From assembly GCA_963791995.1 (NCBI GenBank), contig CAWBUQ010000023.1, positions 62,001 to 126,000 of the forward strand: a stretch of 64,000 nucleotides of DNA, in the 5' to 3' direction. The DNA comes from Bog-473 sp963791995 (GTDB lineage Bacteria > Actinomycetota > Acidimicrobiia > Acidimicrobiales > RAAP-2). The notes beneath the pieces were generated by a model, which did not search any database, was not told the origin of the DNA, and was given only the letters and a program-made list of their open reading frames with translations. Every line of letters begins with the position of its first letter. Position 1 is the first letter of the stretch. This document shows positions 34,596-44,146 of the stretch, one piece after another. The translations under genes were made by a program, and so were the position numbers.

Positions 34596-35192
34596 GTGCG
34601 TCATGCCACACACCACGTCAACGCCGCCATCGCGCTGGCGGCTCTCGCCGCGATCTCCTTGTCCGCCTGCGGCACCAGCGGATCACCGCCTTCAGCCGCG
34701 ACGGGTGCCACCGCGGCGGCCGGACAGTCGACGGCAGTGACGGGCACGCAGCCGAAGAAGCCTCCTGCCACCAGACTCGAGGCCGAGTTGTTGACGACGC
34801 TCCAGCAGATCAAGACAGAGGCCGCGCGCGACGGGTCCACGCTCGGGTCCATGCAGGCTGGAAACGATGCCGGCGGCACCTATGCCGCATCGACTGTGAC
34901 GGCCGTGACCGCGCAACTCGTCGAGCTCCTGACCGCAGCCAAGGCCGACTTGCACGGTGCGCAGGCGGTCCTTCCTCCCAACACGGCCGCTGCTGCCACC
35001 GCGCTCTCGGCGGCGCTCGCCAACTCGCTGGCGGCGTTCGACGGCACCGAGAGCCTGGCCGGCGCGGCAGGCGGCTCGGGGGTGGGTGGCGCGCTGGAAA
35101 GTGTCGCCGGGGGCGTGCTCATCAACCCGTTGCTCACCGACGTCGAAGGTGTGACGACGTTGGCCGGCGGCGCTGGGCAGGCACCTTCGTGA
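34596..35192 (+). CDS. Putative lipoprotein, helical, unknown function
   Basis: A 198-residue exported protein. The signal sequence AIALAALAAISLSACG ends in a lipobox (L-S-A-C), so it is likely anchored to the outer face of the cytoplasmic membrane. A Ser/Thr/Ala/Pro-rich tether (residues about 28-55) is followed by a helical domain (TRLEAELLTTLQQIKTEAAR, STVTAVTAQLVELLTAAKAD) and a Gly-rich end. I do not recognise the family. GTG 34596 is taken because it gives the full signal peptide. It is followed by a hairpin shared with the convergent clpS gene. Confidence 0.6.
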   Translation: MRHATHHVNAAIALAALAAISLSACGTSGSPPSAATGATAAAGQSTAVTGTQPKKPPATRLEAELLTTLQQIKTEAARDGSTLGSMQAGNDAGGTYAASTVTAVTAQLVELLTAAKADLHGAQAVLPPNTAAAATALSAALANSLAAFDGTESLAGAAGGSGVGGALESVAGGVLINPLLTDVEGVTTLAGGAGQAPS

Positions 35193-35236
35193 CCGAGCTG
35201 TCGGAGGATGTCGCCGCCCCTGCATAGGGAGACACG

Positions 35237-35258
35237 GCGTCGGGACGACTCCCGACGC
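35237..35258. terminator. Bidirectional terminator between lipoprotein gene and clpS
   Basis: A perfect 9-bp stem (GCGTCGGGA / TCCCGACGC) with a CGAC loop, lying between two convergent stop codons. Confidence 0.6.
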
Positions 35259-35270
35259 GGACGGCGACGA

Positions 35271-35582
35271 TCAGGCCCGGGCCAGAGTGGCCTGGATCTT
35301 GCGGCCGTGCAGCGCGTGGACGGCGGCCTCCGCCTCGTCCTTCGGGCGCACCGCGGCCACGGCCTTGCCGGTGCGGTGGATCTTCCAGGCCAACTGGTCC
35401 GCTCGCTCGACCGTGTGTCCGAAGATCTCGACGAAGGCCTGGATGACGGTCTGGAACGTGGTCACGTCGTCGTTCCAGACGACGACGGCCCAAAGGTCCT
35501 CGAATGCGAAGAACGCCTCGATGTCCTCGTCGGCGAGGACATCGAGCTCGATCGTGGTCGACGGCTGGGAAGGGCTGGTCAT
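35271..35582 (-). CDS. clpS: ATP-dependent Clp protease adaptor ClpS
   Basis: Adaptor that delivers N-degron substrates to ClpAP/ClpCP. The 103-residue protein has a variable acidic N-terminus, then the core: LWAVVVWNDDVTTFQTVIQA (the N-D-D binding loop), FVEIFGHTVERADQLAWKIH with the His-centred helix, RTGKAVAAVRPKDEAEAAVH and a final HALHGRKIQATLARA. All match the family. Start ATG 35582 (MTSPSQPSTTIELD) fits the usual length. It stands alone, convergent with the lipoprotein gene and divergent from the alcohol dehydrogenase gene. Confidence 0.88.
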   Translation of the reverse strand: MTSPSQPSTTIELDVLADEDIEAFFAFEDLWAVVVWNDDVTTFQTVIQAFVEIFGHTVERADQLAWKIHRTGKAVAAVRPKDEAEAAVHALHGRKIQATLARA

Positions 35583-35638
35583 GGGCGGCAAACAGGCAGG
35601 TGGCCGGGAAAAATGGCCCCTGGCAGTGTAGTCCCGGC

Positions 35639-35644
35639 TATAGC
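35639..35644 (+). promoter_or_regulatory. -10 element TATAGC for the alcohol dehydrogenase gene
   Basis: TATAGC lies 9 nt before ATG 35654. The overlapping TAGCGT (35641-35646) would give 7 nt. No ribosome site is needed in either case. Confidence 0.45.
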
Positions 35645-35653
35645 GTGCGGGGA

Positions 35654-36700
35654 ATGCGAGCAACCGTTCTGGAGGGCCCGCGTCGAGTCAGCCTGCGCGA
35701 CGTCCCCGATCCCGTGCTTCCCGGACCTGAAGGCATCACCGTGACGGTGGAGGCGACCGCCATCTGCGGTTCGGATCTGCACCTGTACCACGACGCACCG
35801 ACCGGAGCCGGAATCCGCTTGGGCCACGAGGCGATCGGCACCGTGGCCGAGGCCGGTGCGCAGGTCCACACCATGAAACCGGGCGACCGGGTGCTCGTGT
35901 CCGGCGTGATCGGGTGCGGCGTCTGCGGCCCCTGCCGGGCGGGACAACCTCACACGTGCCTGGCAGGCAAGTCGGCCGCCTTCGGGACGATGCCCGACCT
36001 CCCGGGGGGCCAGGCCGAGGCCATGGCCGTCCCCTTCGCCGACCTCTTCGCGCTGCCGATCCCCGCGGGGATGTCCGACGAGGAAGCAGTGCTCCTCACC
36101 GACATCCTCCCGACCGGCTACCTCGGCGCGCTCCGCGCCGAGATCCGCCCGGGGGCGACGGTCGTCGTCGTCGGCCTCGGACCGGTCGGCATCATGGCCC
36201 TGCGGTGCGCCTCGTTGTTCGGCCCGGCCCGGATTCTCGCCGTCGACATGGTGCCCGAGCGGCTCGCCCGGGCCGAGCGGCTCGGCGCCGAGCCCATTGA
36301 CGCTCGGGTGGCACCCGGTTCGGCACAGGTGATGGAGGCAACGGGCGGACGCGGCGCCGAGTCGGTCATTGAGGCCGTCGGTGCGGACGCCACCATCGCG
36401 GACGCGTTGGCGTGCGCCGCCGTAGGCGGCACGGTCTCGGTCGTCGGCGTGAACCTCTCCCCGGAGATGGCGTTCCCGATGGGTCTGGTGTTCTTGAAGA
36501 GCCTGACGCTGCGCACCATCTTCGCCCCGGTGCCCGGGACGTGGCCGGCCCTCGTGCCCCTGGTGCGATCGGGTCATTTCAGCGGGCTGGCCGACACATT
36601 CACGCACCGCATGGGCCTGAGCGAGGTCCCCGATGCCTACGAATTGTTCGACTCCCGGGCCGACGGGGTCTTGAAGGTCTTGCTTCTGCCGAACGACTGA
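35654..36700 (+). CDS. Zinc-dependent alcohol dehydrogenase family protein
   Basis: Medium-chain dehydrogenase/reductase of 348 residues. The catalytic zinc site is ATAICGSDLHLYH (Cys) with RLGHEAIGTVAEAG (the G-H-E motif). The structural zinc loop CGVCGPCRAGQPHTCLAG is present (four Cys). The Rossmann motif is VVVVGLGPVGIMALRCASLF, and AVDMVPERLARAERLGAEPI suggests NAD(H) preference from the Asp after the second strand. The C-terminus, RSGHFSGLADTFTHRMGLSE, belongs to the glutathione-independent formaldehyde/threonine dehydrogenase-like branch. Substrate unknown. Its last 64 bp overlap the 3' end of the convergent membrane protein gene. Confidence 0.9.
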   Translation: MRATVLEGPRRVSLRDVPDPVLPGPEGITVTVEATAICGSDLHLYHDAPTGAGIRLGHEAIGTVAEAGAQVHTMKPGDRVLVSGVIGCGVCGPCRAGQPHTCLAGKSAAFGTMPDLPGGQAEAMAVPFADLFALPIPAGMSDEEAVLLTDILPTGYLGALRAEIRPGATVVVVGLGPVGIMALRCASLFGPARILAVDMVPERLARAERLGAEPIDARVAPGSAQVMEATGGRGAESVIEAVGADATIADALACAAVGGTVSVVGVNLSPEMAFPMGLVFLKSLTLRTIFAPVPGTWPALVPLVRSGHFSGLADTFTHRMGLSEVPDAYELFDSRADGVLKVLLLPND

Positions 36701-37800
36701 GAGCCCTGGGGCTCCTCGGGCGTGCGGTTGATGACGACGGGCCACTCCGCCGCCCCCAGCTCGGGTCGGGCGACGAACCAGGGCGAGGGCGGTGGCATGA
36801 TCAGCGCCGTCAGCTGGTCGACGATCGACTCGTAGTTGACGCGCCAGCCCTGGAAGTTGCGCCACGACTCGTCGAGGTCACGTTCGGCGGGCCAGTTCAC
36901 CTCACGGAGACGGCGGTAGCCGTCCTCGAACTCCTCCTTCGTGAGGCGGGTACCCGCGACCGGGAGGGGGTCGGGGTCGTGCTCGATCTGCAGGGCGCCA
37001 GCCATGGACCGCAGGCAGCGGATACCCATGGAGAGGCAGAGCCGCGCCTGGTGCGGGGTCTGCGACGGACTGATCGAGTGATAGAGCGCCGCCGAGTCCA
37101 TCATGGCGACCAGACTGACCAGCCAGCTGCGTGACGACACCGGTGACCGGAACCAGATCAGCGCCGGGTAGTTGGCATGGCTCTCCGAGACGGTGGCCGC
37201 CCAGCGCTCCCAGTCGCTGTAGAGCGGCGGCAGCTCGTCCATGGTGTCGAGCCAGTAGTGGCGAGCCAGGATCTCGGGACCCCACGCCGGCTGCCCGCCG
37301 CGGGCGGCGAGCAAGGTGACCTCGGTCTCGCGAGTCGCGAACTGCCCGTAGAGGGCGGGGAGGTAGGCGATCTCGAGTGCGATGACCAAGAGGCCCACCC
37401 CCGCCGCCAGGATCTCGAGTGCCCGCGGGCCGGGCCCGCTCGCGCTGGCGATGCCGAGCGTGAACACCGACGAGCCCGCGATCCCGAGCGACGACGCGTA
37501 ATCGATGCCGCTGTCCCACCAGATGATGAGCGAGAAGCCAAGCAGGATCACCGTGAGCCAGACGACGAAGAGCAGGACCATGGCCGCTGGGCCGACGAAC
37601 GACAGGACGCGGTCACGGAGCTCGTAGGTGGGCAATCGAGGCGACACCCAACGGGCGCCACCTCCGAGAACCCGCGCCAGGCCCCGCACGATCCGCGACG
37701 ACGTGACCCGCGGAACGACCAGCACGGCGAAGACGCTCCACACCGTGAATACGACGATCGCAATGCCCGCGATCAGTCCGACCAGGCGGGCGACCTCCAC
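36637..37800 (-). CDS. Integral membrane protein with channel-like topology
   Basis: A 387-residue protein with an N-terminal helix (LIAGIAIVVFTVWSVFAVLV), a basic loop, and a helical pair VGPAAMVLLFVVWLTVILLG and ILAAGVGLLVIALEIAYLPA flanking a re-entrant-like segment IAGSSVFTLGIASASGPGPR. That order resembles two-TM potassium-channel modules, but the TVGYG selectivity filter is absent, so channel function is uncertain. The C-terminal 200 residues are soluble (LDTMDELPPLYSDWERWAAT, SMGIRCLRSMAGALQIEHDP). GTG 37800 is chosen because CAGGAT ends 6 nt upstream. The 3' end overlaps the convergent dehydrogenase by 64 bp. Confidence 0.65.
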   Translation of the reverse strand: MEVARLVGLIAGIAIVVFTVWSVFAVLVVPRVTSSRIVRGLARVLGGGARWVSPRLPTYELRDRVLSFVGPAAMVLLFVVWLTVILLGFSLIIWWDSGIDYASSLGIAGSSVFTLGIASASGPGPRALEILAAGVGLLVIALEIAYLPALYGQFATRETEVTLLAARGGQPAWGPEILARHYWLDTMDELPPLYSDWERWAATVSESHANYPALIWFRSPVSSRSWLVSLVAMMDSAALYHSISPSQTPHQARLCLSMGIRCLRSMAGALQIEHDPDPLPVAGTRLTKEEFEDGYRRLREVNWPAERDLDESWRNFQGWRVNYESIVDQLTALIMPPPSPWFVARPELGAAEWPVVINRTPEEPQGSQSFGRSKTFKTPSARESNNS

Positions 37801-37806
37801 CACGCC

Positions 37807-37812
37807 ATCCTG
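37807..37812 (-). promoter_or_regulatory. -10-like CAGGAT, leaderless membrane protein gene
   Basis: CAGGAT on the minus strand ends 6 nt before GTG 37800 (or 3 nt before GTG 37803). Confidence 0.4.
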
Positions 37813-37913
37813 CCAGATGCCCGGTGGCGGCCAGCCGTTCGACAACCGTCCACGCCGCGCTGACTTCGCCCGACCACGGTCGTCGGGCCCGGCCCGTCGT
37901 GCCCGACGCCTCG

Positions 37914-39726
37914 CTACGTCGATGCCAGCCGCGCCGCCGGTCTGCCCGCGGCGACCAGTGCCGCAGGGACCTCGACATGGCGCGCCCGCAGCAACTCGCC
38001 CAGGCCCTTCGCCTGGGTGTCGAGACGCAGGTTCGAAGCCACGCCCCAGCCGAGGAAGCCGTGGACGACGAAGTTCACCGCCCGCAGGTTCGCCAAGGCG
38101 TAGCGGCTCACTCGAAATGGCGCGGCCTCAGGGAGCAGCCCGGTGAAGAGCTCGACGGTCACGTCTCGCTGGAGCCAGGCTGCGACCGCTTCCTCGTCGG
38201 CCCACAGGCCCACGTTGGCGTCGCCGCCCTTGTCGCCCGAACGTGCGCCCAGCAGGACGCCGAGCGGCACCCGGACCAGCTCGACCGAACCGTCCGGCCC
38301 ACCGGCGCCCGACGGTGGGCCGACGTCTCCGGGCGTCGGCCCACTCGCCGCGGGACGCGCCCGGTCGTACGGTCGGTGGTGACGACGGCACCGAGGAGCC
38401 GTCGCACTCGATGCGCGGTGTCACCGCGACGGCTGCCACTGTCGTGGGCCAGTAGCGGGCCACGCCCTGCGCGCCCGAGGGAGCGCTCGTGAAGAAGGTC
38501 CCCGGATAGCTCGAGAGGCTGGTCTCGACGACCGCGCCCGAGAACGCCCGGCCCACCGCCTTCTCGTCGTCGCCGCGCACGGCCAGCCGGAGGTACGCCA
38601 TGCCCCCGCCGCTGAGGTCGCCCGAAAGGTCCTCGGCGGTCTCGGCGAACGCGGCGCGACCGCCCGGAATGCCGGCCCAGACCGTCGCTGCGGCGAAGCG
38701 CGCCTTCGCTTCCACGTCGGCACCGGTCAATGCCAGCGTCATTGCGTTGCGCCAGCCGGCATCGAGGTTGGCCGTGACCTTCAGCGTGGGCGGGGGCGCC
38801 TCGCCGCGCACACCGGTGATGCGGACCCGGTCGGGCCCTTCCTGGGTCGAGCGCGATGGTGTCGAAGCGCGCGACGGCGTCGGGGCTCAGGTAGCGCGGG
38901 CCGGCGATCTCGTAGAGCAGCTGGGCCGTGACAGTGCCGACGGTGACGATGCCTCCGCTCCCGGGGTGCTTGGTGATGACCGAGGACCCGTCGGCGCGCA
39001 CCTCGGCCAGCGGGAAGCCGATGCGCTCCCGGCCCGGGACCTCTTCGAAGAAGGCGTAGTTCCCGCCGCAGCACTGCGCGCCGCACTCAATGACGTGGCC
39101 CGCCACCACAGCGCCGGCAATGGCGTCGAGGTCGGTGTCCTCCCACCCGAAGGCGTGCAGGGCCGGCCCGACCACCAGGGCGGCATCAGTCACCCGGCCC
39201 GTGACCACGACCTGCGCGCCGGCCGCCAGCGCGTCGGCGATGGGCCGTGCCCGCAGGTAGGCGTTGGCCGTGACGACAGCCGCGTCCTCGGGCAGGGGTT
39301 CGCCGGTGTCGAGGTTCACGAACCGCTCGCCGGCGGACCGCAGATCGCCCAGCCGGGGCGTGATGTCGTCGCCCGACACCGACGCCACCCGCACATCGAC
39401 ACCCTGGCGCGCCGCGAGCTCGCGTACGGCATCGGCCAGACGCTCAGGGTTGCAGGCCACCCGCATTGGACACGACGGCGATCCCCCGCTCGGCACAGGT
39501 GGGGAGCACCTCCTCGAGCTCGCGCAGGAAGGTGCGGGCGAAGCCGCCGCGTGCGCTCCCTCGTCTTGTGCAAGATGTACATGGTCAGCTCGGCCAGCCA
39601 GTCCCCGGTGAGCACGTCGAGGTCGCCACCTTCGACCATCTCCTTGGCGGCAGAGGCCCGGTCGCCGAAGAAGCCGCTGCAGTTGCCGATCCGCAGCACC
39701 TCAGGAGCGCCCGCCGGCGCGCTCAC
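37914..39726 (-). CDS. AtuA-family acyclic terpene utilisation protein; several frameshifts
   Basis: About 600 residues after correction, of the AtuA (formerly DUF1446) family, found next to geranyl-CoA and related carboxylases in terpene degradation; its biochemical activity is not defined. N-terminal landmarks are LRIGNCSGFFGDRASAAKEM and GGDLDVLTGDWLAELTMYIL; then PLPEDAAVVTANAYLRARPI, AGAQVVVTGRVTDAALVVGP, VIECGAQCCGGNYAFFEEVP and VITKHPGSGGIVTVGTVTAQ. The C-terminal AtuA-like ferredoxin-fold domain (GARSGDKGGDANVGLWADEE) lies at 37914-38270. Frames change near 39550, 39465, 38830 and 38330. GTG 39726 overlaps the biotin carboxylase stop. It is the last gene of the operon. Confidence 0.82.
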
Positions 39727-41725
39727 GGAGCCTCGACCGAGACGAGAAGGTCGTTGACGTCGACCTGTTGGCCGGGCGCAACGTGCACGGCCACCACCGT
39801 CCCCGCCCCGTTCGAGCGCAAGGTGTGCTCCATCTTCATGGCCTCGAGCACGACCAGCCCGTCTCCTTCTGCGACCGCGTCACCAGCCACGACGAGGACC
39901 TTGCCGATCGATCCCGGCAGCGGCGCGCGGCACTCCCCCGCGACGCCGCCGCGCTCGTCGGCATCGTCCTCGGCGCGCCGGGAGAAGCTCGACTGGCCCT
40001 CGGGCCCGTTCACCTCGGCGCCGTGCGCGGAGAGCCGCACCCGATAGCGCCGCCGCAATCCGTCGTGTGCGCTCAGATCGACCACCCACTCGGAGCGTCC
40101 TTCGCGCAACGAACCCGTCGCGACCGGCGTCGTGGTCGCGGTGCCCGCGTCGCGCCACGCGCCGTCGACGAATACCTCCGCCGGGGCTGCCGGAGACGTC
40201 GCCCGGACCTCCATGACGCCGGCGCCGTCGGTGAGTTGGTCGGCGTGCAGCGGCCTCCCGACGTTGCGCCAGCCGGCCGCAGGCACCGGGACCAGGCTCT
40301 GGGCGGCACGCGCCGACAGCAGGCTGAACGCCACCGCCGCGCCGTGCCGGCGCCGTGCCTCGTCGGGCAACGACGCGTCGCGCAGGTCGGGCCGGCCGTC
40401 GAGGTAGTGGATGTCCGCCTCGCCGCGCCGGAAGGCGTCGTCGTCGAGCACGGCCACGAGCAGGTCCCGGTTGGTCTCGAGCCCGTCGAGTTCGAGCGCA
40501 CGCACGGCGCGCGCCAGGCGCGCCATCGCTGTGAGCCGGTCGGGTGCCTCGGCCATGAGCTTTGCCACCAGCGAGTCGTAGGTCGGGCTCACGTCGCTCC
40601 CCGACTCGACGGCGCGATCGGTCCGCAGACCAGGACCCGCGGGCCACTGCACGCGCGACACGCGCCCGGGCGTCGGCCGATAGCCCTCCCGGGGCCGCTC
40701 GGCGCAGAGGCGCACCTCCACGGCGTGACCCCGCGCCGACGACGTTCTCCTGGCCGAAGGGCAGCGGGTTCCCGCCGGCGACCGACAACTGGAGCCCGAC
40801 CAGGTCGAGCCCGGTCACCAGCTCGGTGACACCGTGCTCGACCTGCAGGCGCGTGTTCATCTCGAGGAAGTAGAACCCGCCCGCGTCGACCAGGTACTCC
40901 ACGGTGCCGACGCCGACGTAGGCCACGGCACGCGCCGCCGCCACCGCCGCCCCCCACATGTCCGCACGCGTGGAGTCGGGCACCAGAACCGCCGGGGCCT
41001 CCTCGACGACTTTCTGGTGCCGGCGCTGCACCGAGCACTCGCGGTCGAAGAGGTGGAGCACGGTTCCGTGGGTGTCGGCGATGATCTGGACCTCGACGTG
41101 CCGGGGCGTCTCGAGGTAGCGCTCCAAGAACACCTCGTCGGAGCCGAAGGCGCCGGCGGCCTCCCGGCGAGCCGACGCCACGGCCTCGTCAAGATCCTCC
41201 TCGCCGCGCGACGAGGCGCATGCCGCGCCCTCCTCCCCCGGCCGACGCCTTGACCAACAGTGGGAAACCCACGCTGGCTGCGGCAGCGGCCGGCGTCACG
41301 ACGTCGTCGCCGTGGCCGAGCGTCGCGCTCGGCAGCACCGGGACGCCGGCAGTGGCCACCACGTCCTTGGCCCGTGCCTTGTGGCCCATGACCCGCATCG
41401 CTTCGGGTGGGGGGCCCACCCACGTGATGCCGGCCGGCGCGCAGGCCTCGGGCAGCACCGGGTTCTCGGAGAGGAATCCGTAGCCCGGATGGAGGGCGTC
41501 GGCACCCGAGGCCTTGGCGGCTCGGACCAGCGCGTCAGGGTCGAGGTAGGTGTCGGCGAGTGACGACCCGGGCAACAGCACCGCGGCGTCCGCCTCCCCG
41601 ACGTGGGGGCTGGCGGCGTCGTCCGCCGCGTAGACCGCGACGGCCTCACACCCGGCGTCGTGCGCACCCTTGATGACGCGGCGGGCGATCTCACCACGGT
41701 TGGCCACCAGCAGCCGTCGGATCAT
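39723..41725 (-). CDS. Acyl-CoA carboxylase alpha subunit (biotin carboxylase + BCCP); frameshifted
   Basis: Catalyses ATP-dependent carboxylation of biotin and carries that biotin to the carboxyltransferase encoded upstream. The protein is about 667 residues. It opens MIRRLLVANRGEIARRVI; ALHPGYGFLSENP, the ATP-grasp glycine loop (KASAGGGGRGMRLV), VEVQIIADTHGTVLHLFDRE, CSVQRRHQKVVEEAPA and FYFLEMNTRLQVEHGVTELV are all present. The biotinyl-Lys motif is EAMKMEHTLRSNG near the C-terminus. Frames change near 41190 and 40715. ATG 41725 overlaps the carboxyltransferase stop (ATGA). Substrate specificity (methylcrotonyl-, geranyl- or other acyl-CoA) resides in the beta subunit. Confidence 0.9.
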
Positions 41726-43323
41726 CAGTGGCGCACCACCCCGAACACCGCCGTCCCGCGTACCGCCGCCGAGTGCACCGCGGTGAGGGCGATGGCCAGC
41801 ACCGTGCGGGTGTCGCGCGGATCGATGATCCCGTCGTCCCACAGGCGTCCGGTGGCGTACTGGGCCGTGGACTCCGCCTCGATCTGGCTCTCCGTCGCCC
41901 GGCGCAGCTCCTCGTCGGCCGCTTCGTCGAAGGGCCGGCCCGCCGCCTCGGCGGCGTTGCGGCGCACGATGGAGAGCACACCCGCCAGCTGCTTTGGTCC
42001 CATGACCGCGATGCGGTGGTTGGGCCACGTGAAGATGAAACGCGGGTCGTAGGCCCGGCCGGCCATCGCGTAGTTGCCCGCCCCGTAGCTCGCCCCCACC
42101 ATGAGCGTGAGGTGCGGCACCGTCGAGTTGGACACCGCGTTGATCAGCTTCGCGCCGTCCTTGATGATCCCGCCCTGCTCGTAGCGCGTGCCGACCATGA
42201 ACCCGGTGATGTTCTGCACGAACAGGATCGGCGTGTCCGTCCGGTTGCACAGCGCGATGAACTGGGCGCCCTTCTGCGCTTCGGGCGAGAACAAGATGCC
42301 GTTGTTCGCGACCACGCCGATCGGATAGCCGCCGATGGAGGCCCAGCCGCAGACGAGCTGGGGCCCGTAGGACTCCTTGAACTCCTCGAAGCGTGATCCG
42401 TCCACCACCCGGGCGAGGATCTCTCGGACGTCGAAGGGGACACGCACGTCGACCGACGCGATCCCGAGCAATTCCTCGGCCGGGTAGACCGGCTCGTCGG
42501 CCGCCGCCTGCGGCGCCGGGCCGAAGCGGTTCCAGTGCAGGTGGGCGACGATCCCGCGGGCGATGCGCAACGCATCGGCCTCGTCGCGTGCCAGGTAGTC
42601 GCACAGACCCGAGGTCCGCGCGTGCATGGCGGCGCCGCCCAGCTCCTCTTCGTCGGCCTCTTCGCCGATCGCCATCTTCACGAGCGGTGGCCCCCCGAGG
42701 AAGACGCGGGCCCGGCCCTCGACCATCACCGTGTAGTCGCTCATGCCCGGCAGATAGGCGCCGCCGGCGGTGGACGATCCGAACACGACGCAGACAGTGG
42801 GGATGCCCTGGGCCGAGAGCTGGGTCAACCGGCGGAACTGCTCGCCACCGGGCACGAAGACGTCGGCCTGGCGGGGCAGGTCGGCCCCTCCGGACTCGAC
42901 GAGCAGCAGCAGCGGGAGGCGGTTCTCCTCCGCCACGTCCATGGCGCGCAGGAGCTTGCGGATCGTGGTGGGGCTCGTCGTCCCGCCACGCACCGTCGGG
43001 TCGTTGGCGACGACCAGGCACTGGGTGTGCGAGACCTCGGCCAGTGCGACGACGACGCCACCCCCGACCGGGTCGCCGGTCTCCAAGCCGGCCAGCGGGG
43101 ACAACTCGAGCACAGGCGTCCCCGGGTCGACGAGGGCCTCGAGGCGCTCGCGGACCATCAACTTGCCGCGGGACCGGTGGCGTTCGACGTACTGGGGCCC
43201 GCCGCCGGCCAGCACCTCGTCGTGTCGCAGCCGCACCTCGTCGCTGAGGGCGCGCATGGCGGCCGCGTTGGCCCGGAACTCCTCACCGGAGGTGACGAGG
43301 CGCGATTGCAACAGCGTGCTCAC
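41725..43323 (-). CDS. Acyl-CoA carboxylase beta subunit (carboxyltransferase)
   Basis: A 532-residue carboxyltransferase of the methylcrotonyl-/geranyl-/propionyl-CoA type; it moves CO2 from carboxybiotin to an acyl-CoA. Features: RHRSRGKLMVRERLEALVDP at the N-terminal half, LLLLVESGGADLPRQADVFV, GIPTVCVVFGSSTAGGAYLP (first crotonase-like oxyanion region), and in the C-terminal half PILFVQNITGFMVGTRYEQG and MVGASYGAGNYAMAGRAYDP. GFMVGTRYE and the GGADLPRQ pattern fit methylcrotonyl/geranyl-type beta subunits rather than acetyl/propionyl types, which agrees with the AtuA partner. GTG 43323 overlaps the hydratase stop. The reading frame is intact throughout. Confidence 0.92.
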   Translation of the reverse strand: MSTLLQSRLVTSGEEFRANAAAMRALSDEVRLRHDEVLAGGGPQYVERHRSRGKLMVRERLEALVDPGTPVLELSPLAGLETGDPVGGGVVVALAEVSHTQCLVVANDPTVRGGTTSPTTIRKLLRAMDVAEENRLPLLLLVESGGADLPRQADVFVPGGEQFRRLTQLSAQGIPTVCVVFGSSTAGGAYLPGMSDYTVMVEGRARVFLGGPPLVKMAIGEEADEEELGGAAMHARTSGLCDYLARDEADALRIARGIVAHLHWNRFGPAPQAAADEPVYPAEELLGIASVDVRVPFDVREILARVVDGSRFEEFKESYGPQLVCGWASIGGYPIGVVANNGILFSPEAQKGAQFIALCNRTDTPILFVQNITGFMVGTRYEQGGIIKDGAKLINAVSNSTVPHLTLMVGASYGAGNYAMAGRAYDPRFIFTWPNHRIAVMGPKQLAGVLSIVRRNAAEAAGRPFDEAADEELRRATESQIEAESTAQYATGRLWDDGIIDPRDTRTVLAIALTAVHSAAVRGTAVFGVVRH

Positions 43324-44083
43324 GGCGTCGTGTCCCACGACGGTGCGCGCTTGTGGAGGAAGGCTTCCATGCCCTCGGCCGCCTCAGGGCCCGCGAACAG
43401 CGCCGCCGAGGTGGCGGCCGCCGCGGCCAGCGCCTCCGCCCACTCCTGGGTGGGGAGGGTCCCCAACAACTCCTTGGTGGCGCCGACCGCCCCGGGAGCG
43501 CACGCGCGCAGCGCCTCGGCCCGCGCCCCGACCCAGGCGTCGAGCCCGGCCTCGTCCTCGACCACCGCCGAGAGCAACCCGGTGGCCGCGGCCTCGCCGG
43601 CGTCGAAACGCTCGCCGGTGAGGACCATGCGGGCAAGAAAGCGCCGGTCCATGATGCGCAGCACGGGCACCAGGATCATGGCCGGGGCGACGCCGACCCG
43701 CACCTCGGTGAAGGCGAAGGTCGCGCCGGCCGGTGCCACGGCCATGTCGGACGCCGCGATCAAACCGATGCCGCCGGCACGCAGCGTGCCCGTTCACCCG
43801 CGCGATCACCGGCACGGGACTCTCCACAATCGTGGTCAGGATCTCGGGCATGCGGTTCGGCGCGGCCGTCCCGCGCTCGGAGAGGTCCGCACCCGAGCAG
43901 AACACGGGTCCCGAAGCGGTGAGGACAATGGCGCGCACCGCCGGTGCATTCGTCGCTGTCACGCAACGCGTGGTCCAGTTCGTCGAGCAGGCGCGCCGAG
44001 AGCGCGTTGCGGTTGTGCGGTGAGTCCAGCGTGAGGGTGCGGATGCCGCCGCTGTCCCGCACGCCGACCAACGCATCCGTCAC
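43320..44083 (-). CDS. Enoyl-CoA hydratase family protein, first gene of the Atu-like operon; frameshifted
   Basis: Crotonase-fold protein that would hydrate the carboxylated enoyl-CoA (as AtuE or methylglutaconyl-CoA hydratase do). After GTG 44083: GIRTLTLDSPHNRNALSARL, then a frame change near 43960, APAVRAIVLTASGPVFCSGA with the first oxyanion loop, VPVIARVNG, and after a change near 43785, LIAASDMAVAPAGATFAFTE. The second oxyanion loop reads TLRAGGIGLIAASD after correction. One acidic residue is in the expected place (FTEVRVGVAPAMI). TACACT lies 7 nt before the start, giving leaderless transcription. About 255 residues. Confidence 0.83.
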
Positions 44084-44090
44084 GAGGCGC

Positions 44091-44140
44091 AGTGTAGGGG
44101 GACGCCTGCGGACGGGAGAAAAAGGGCCTGGTGGTATCGT
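44091..44140. promoter_or_regulatory. Divergent leaderless promoters of the Atu-like operon and acyl-CoA dehydrogenase
   Basis: Minus TACACT (44096-44091), 7 nt before GTG 44083; plus TATCGT (44135-44140), 6 nt before GTG 44147. The gap between start codons is 63 bp, so a single regulator could control both directions. Confidence 0.6.
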
Positions 44141-44146
44141 TCGTCG

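Noticed and set aside
41189..43021. 610-codon minus-strand frame across carboxyltransferase and biotin carboxylase
   Set aside because: Only its last third (from ATG 41725) is real coding sequence; the first part is a shadow of the carboxyltransferase.
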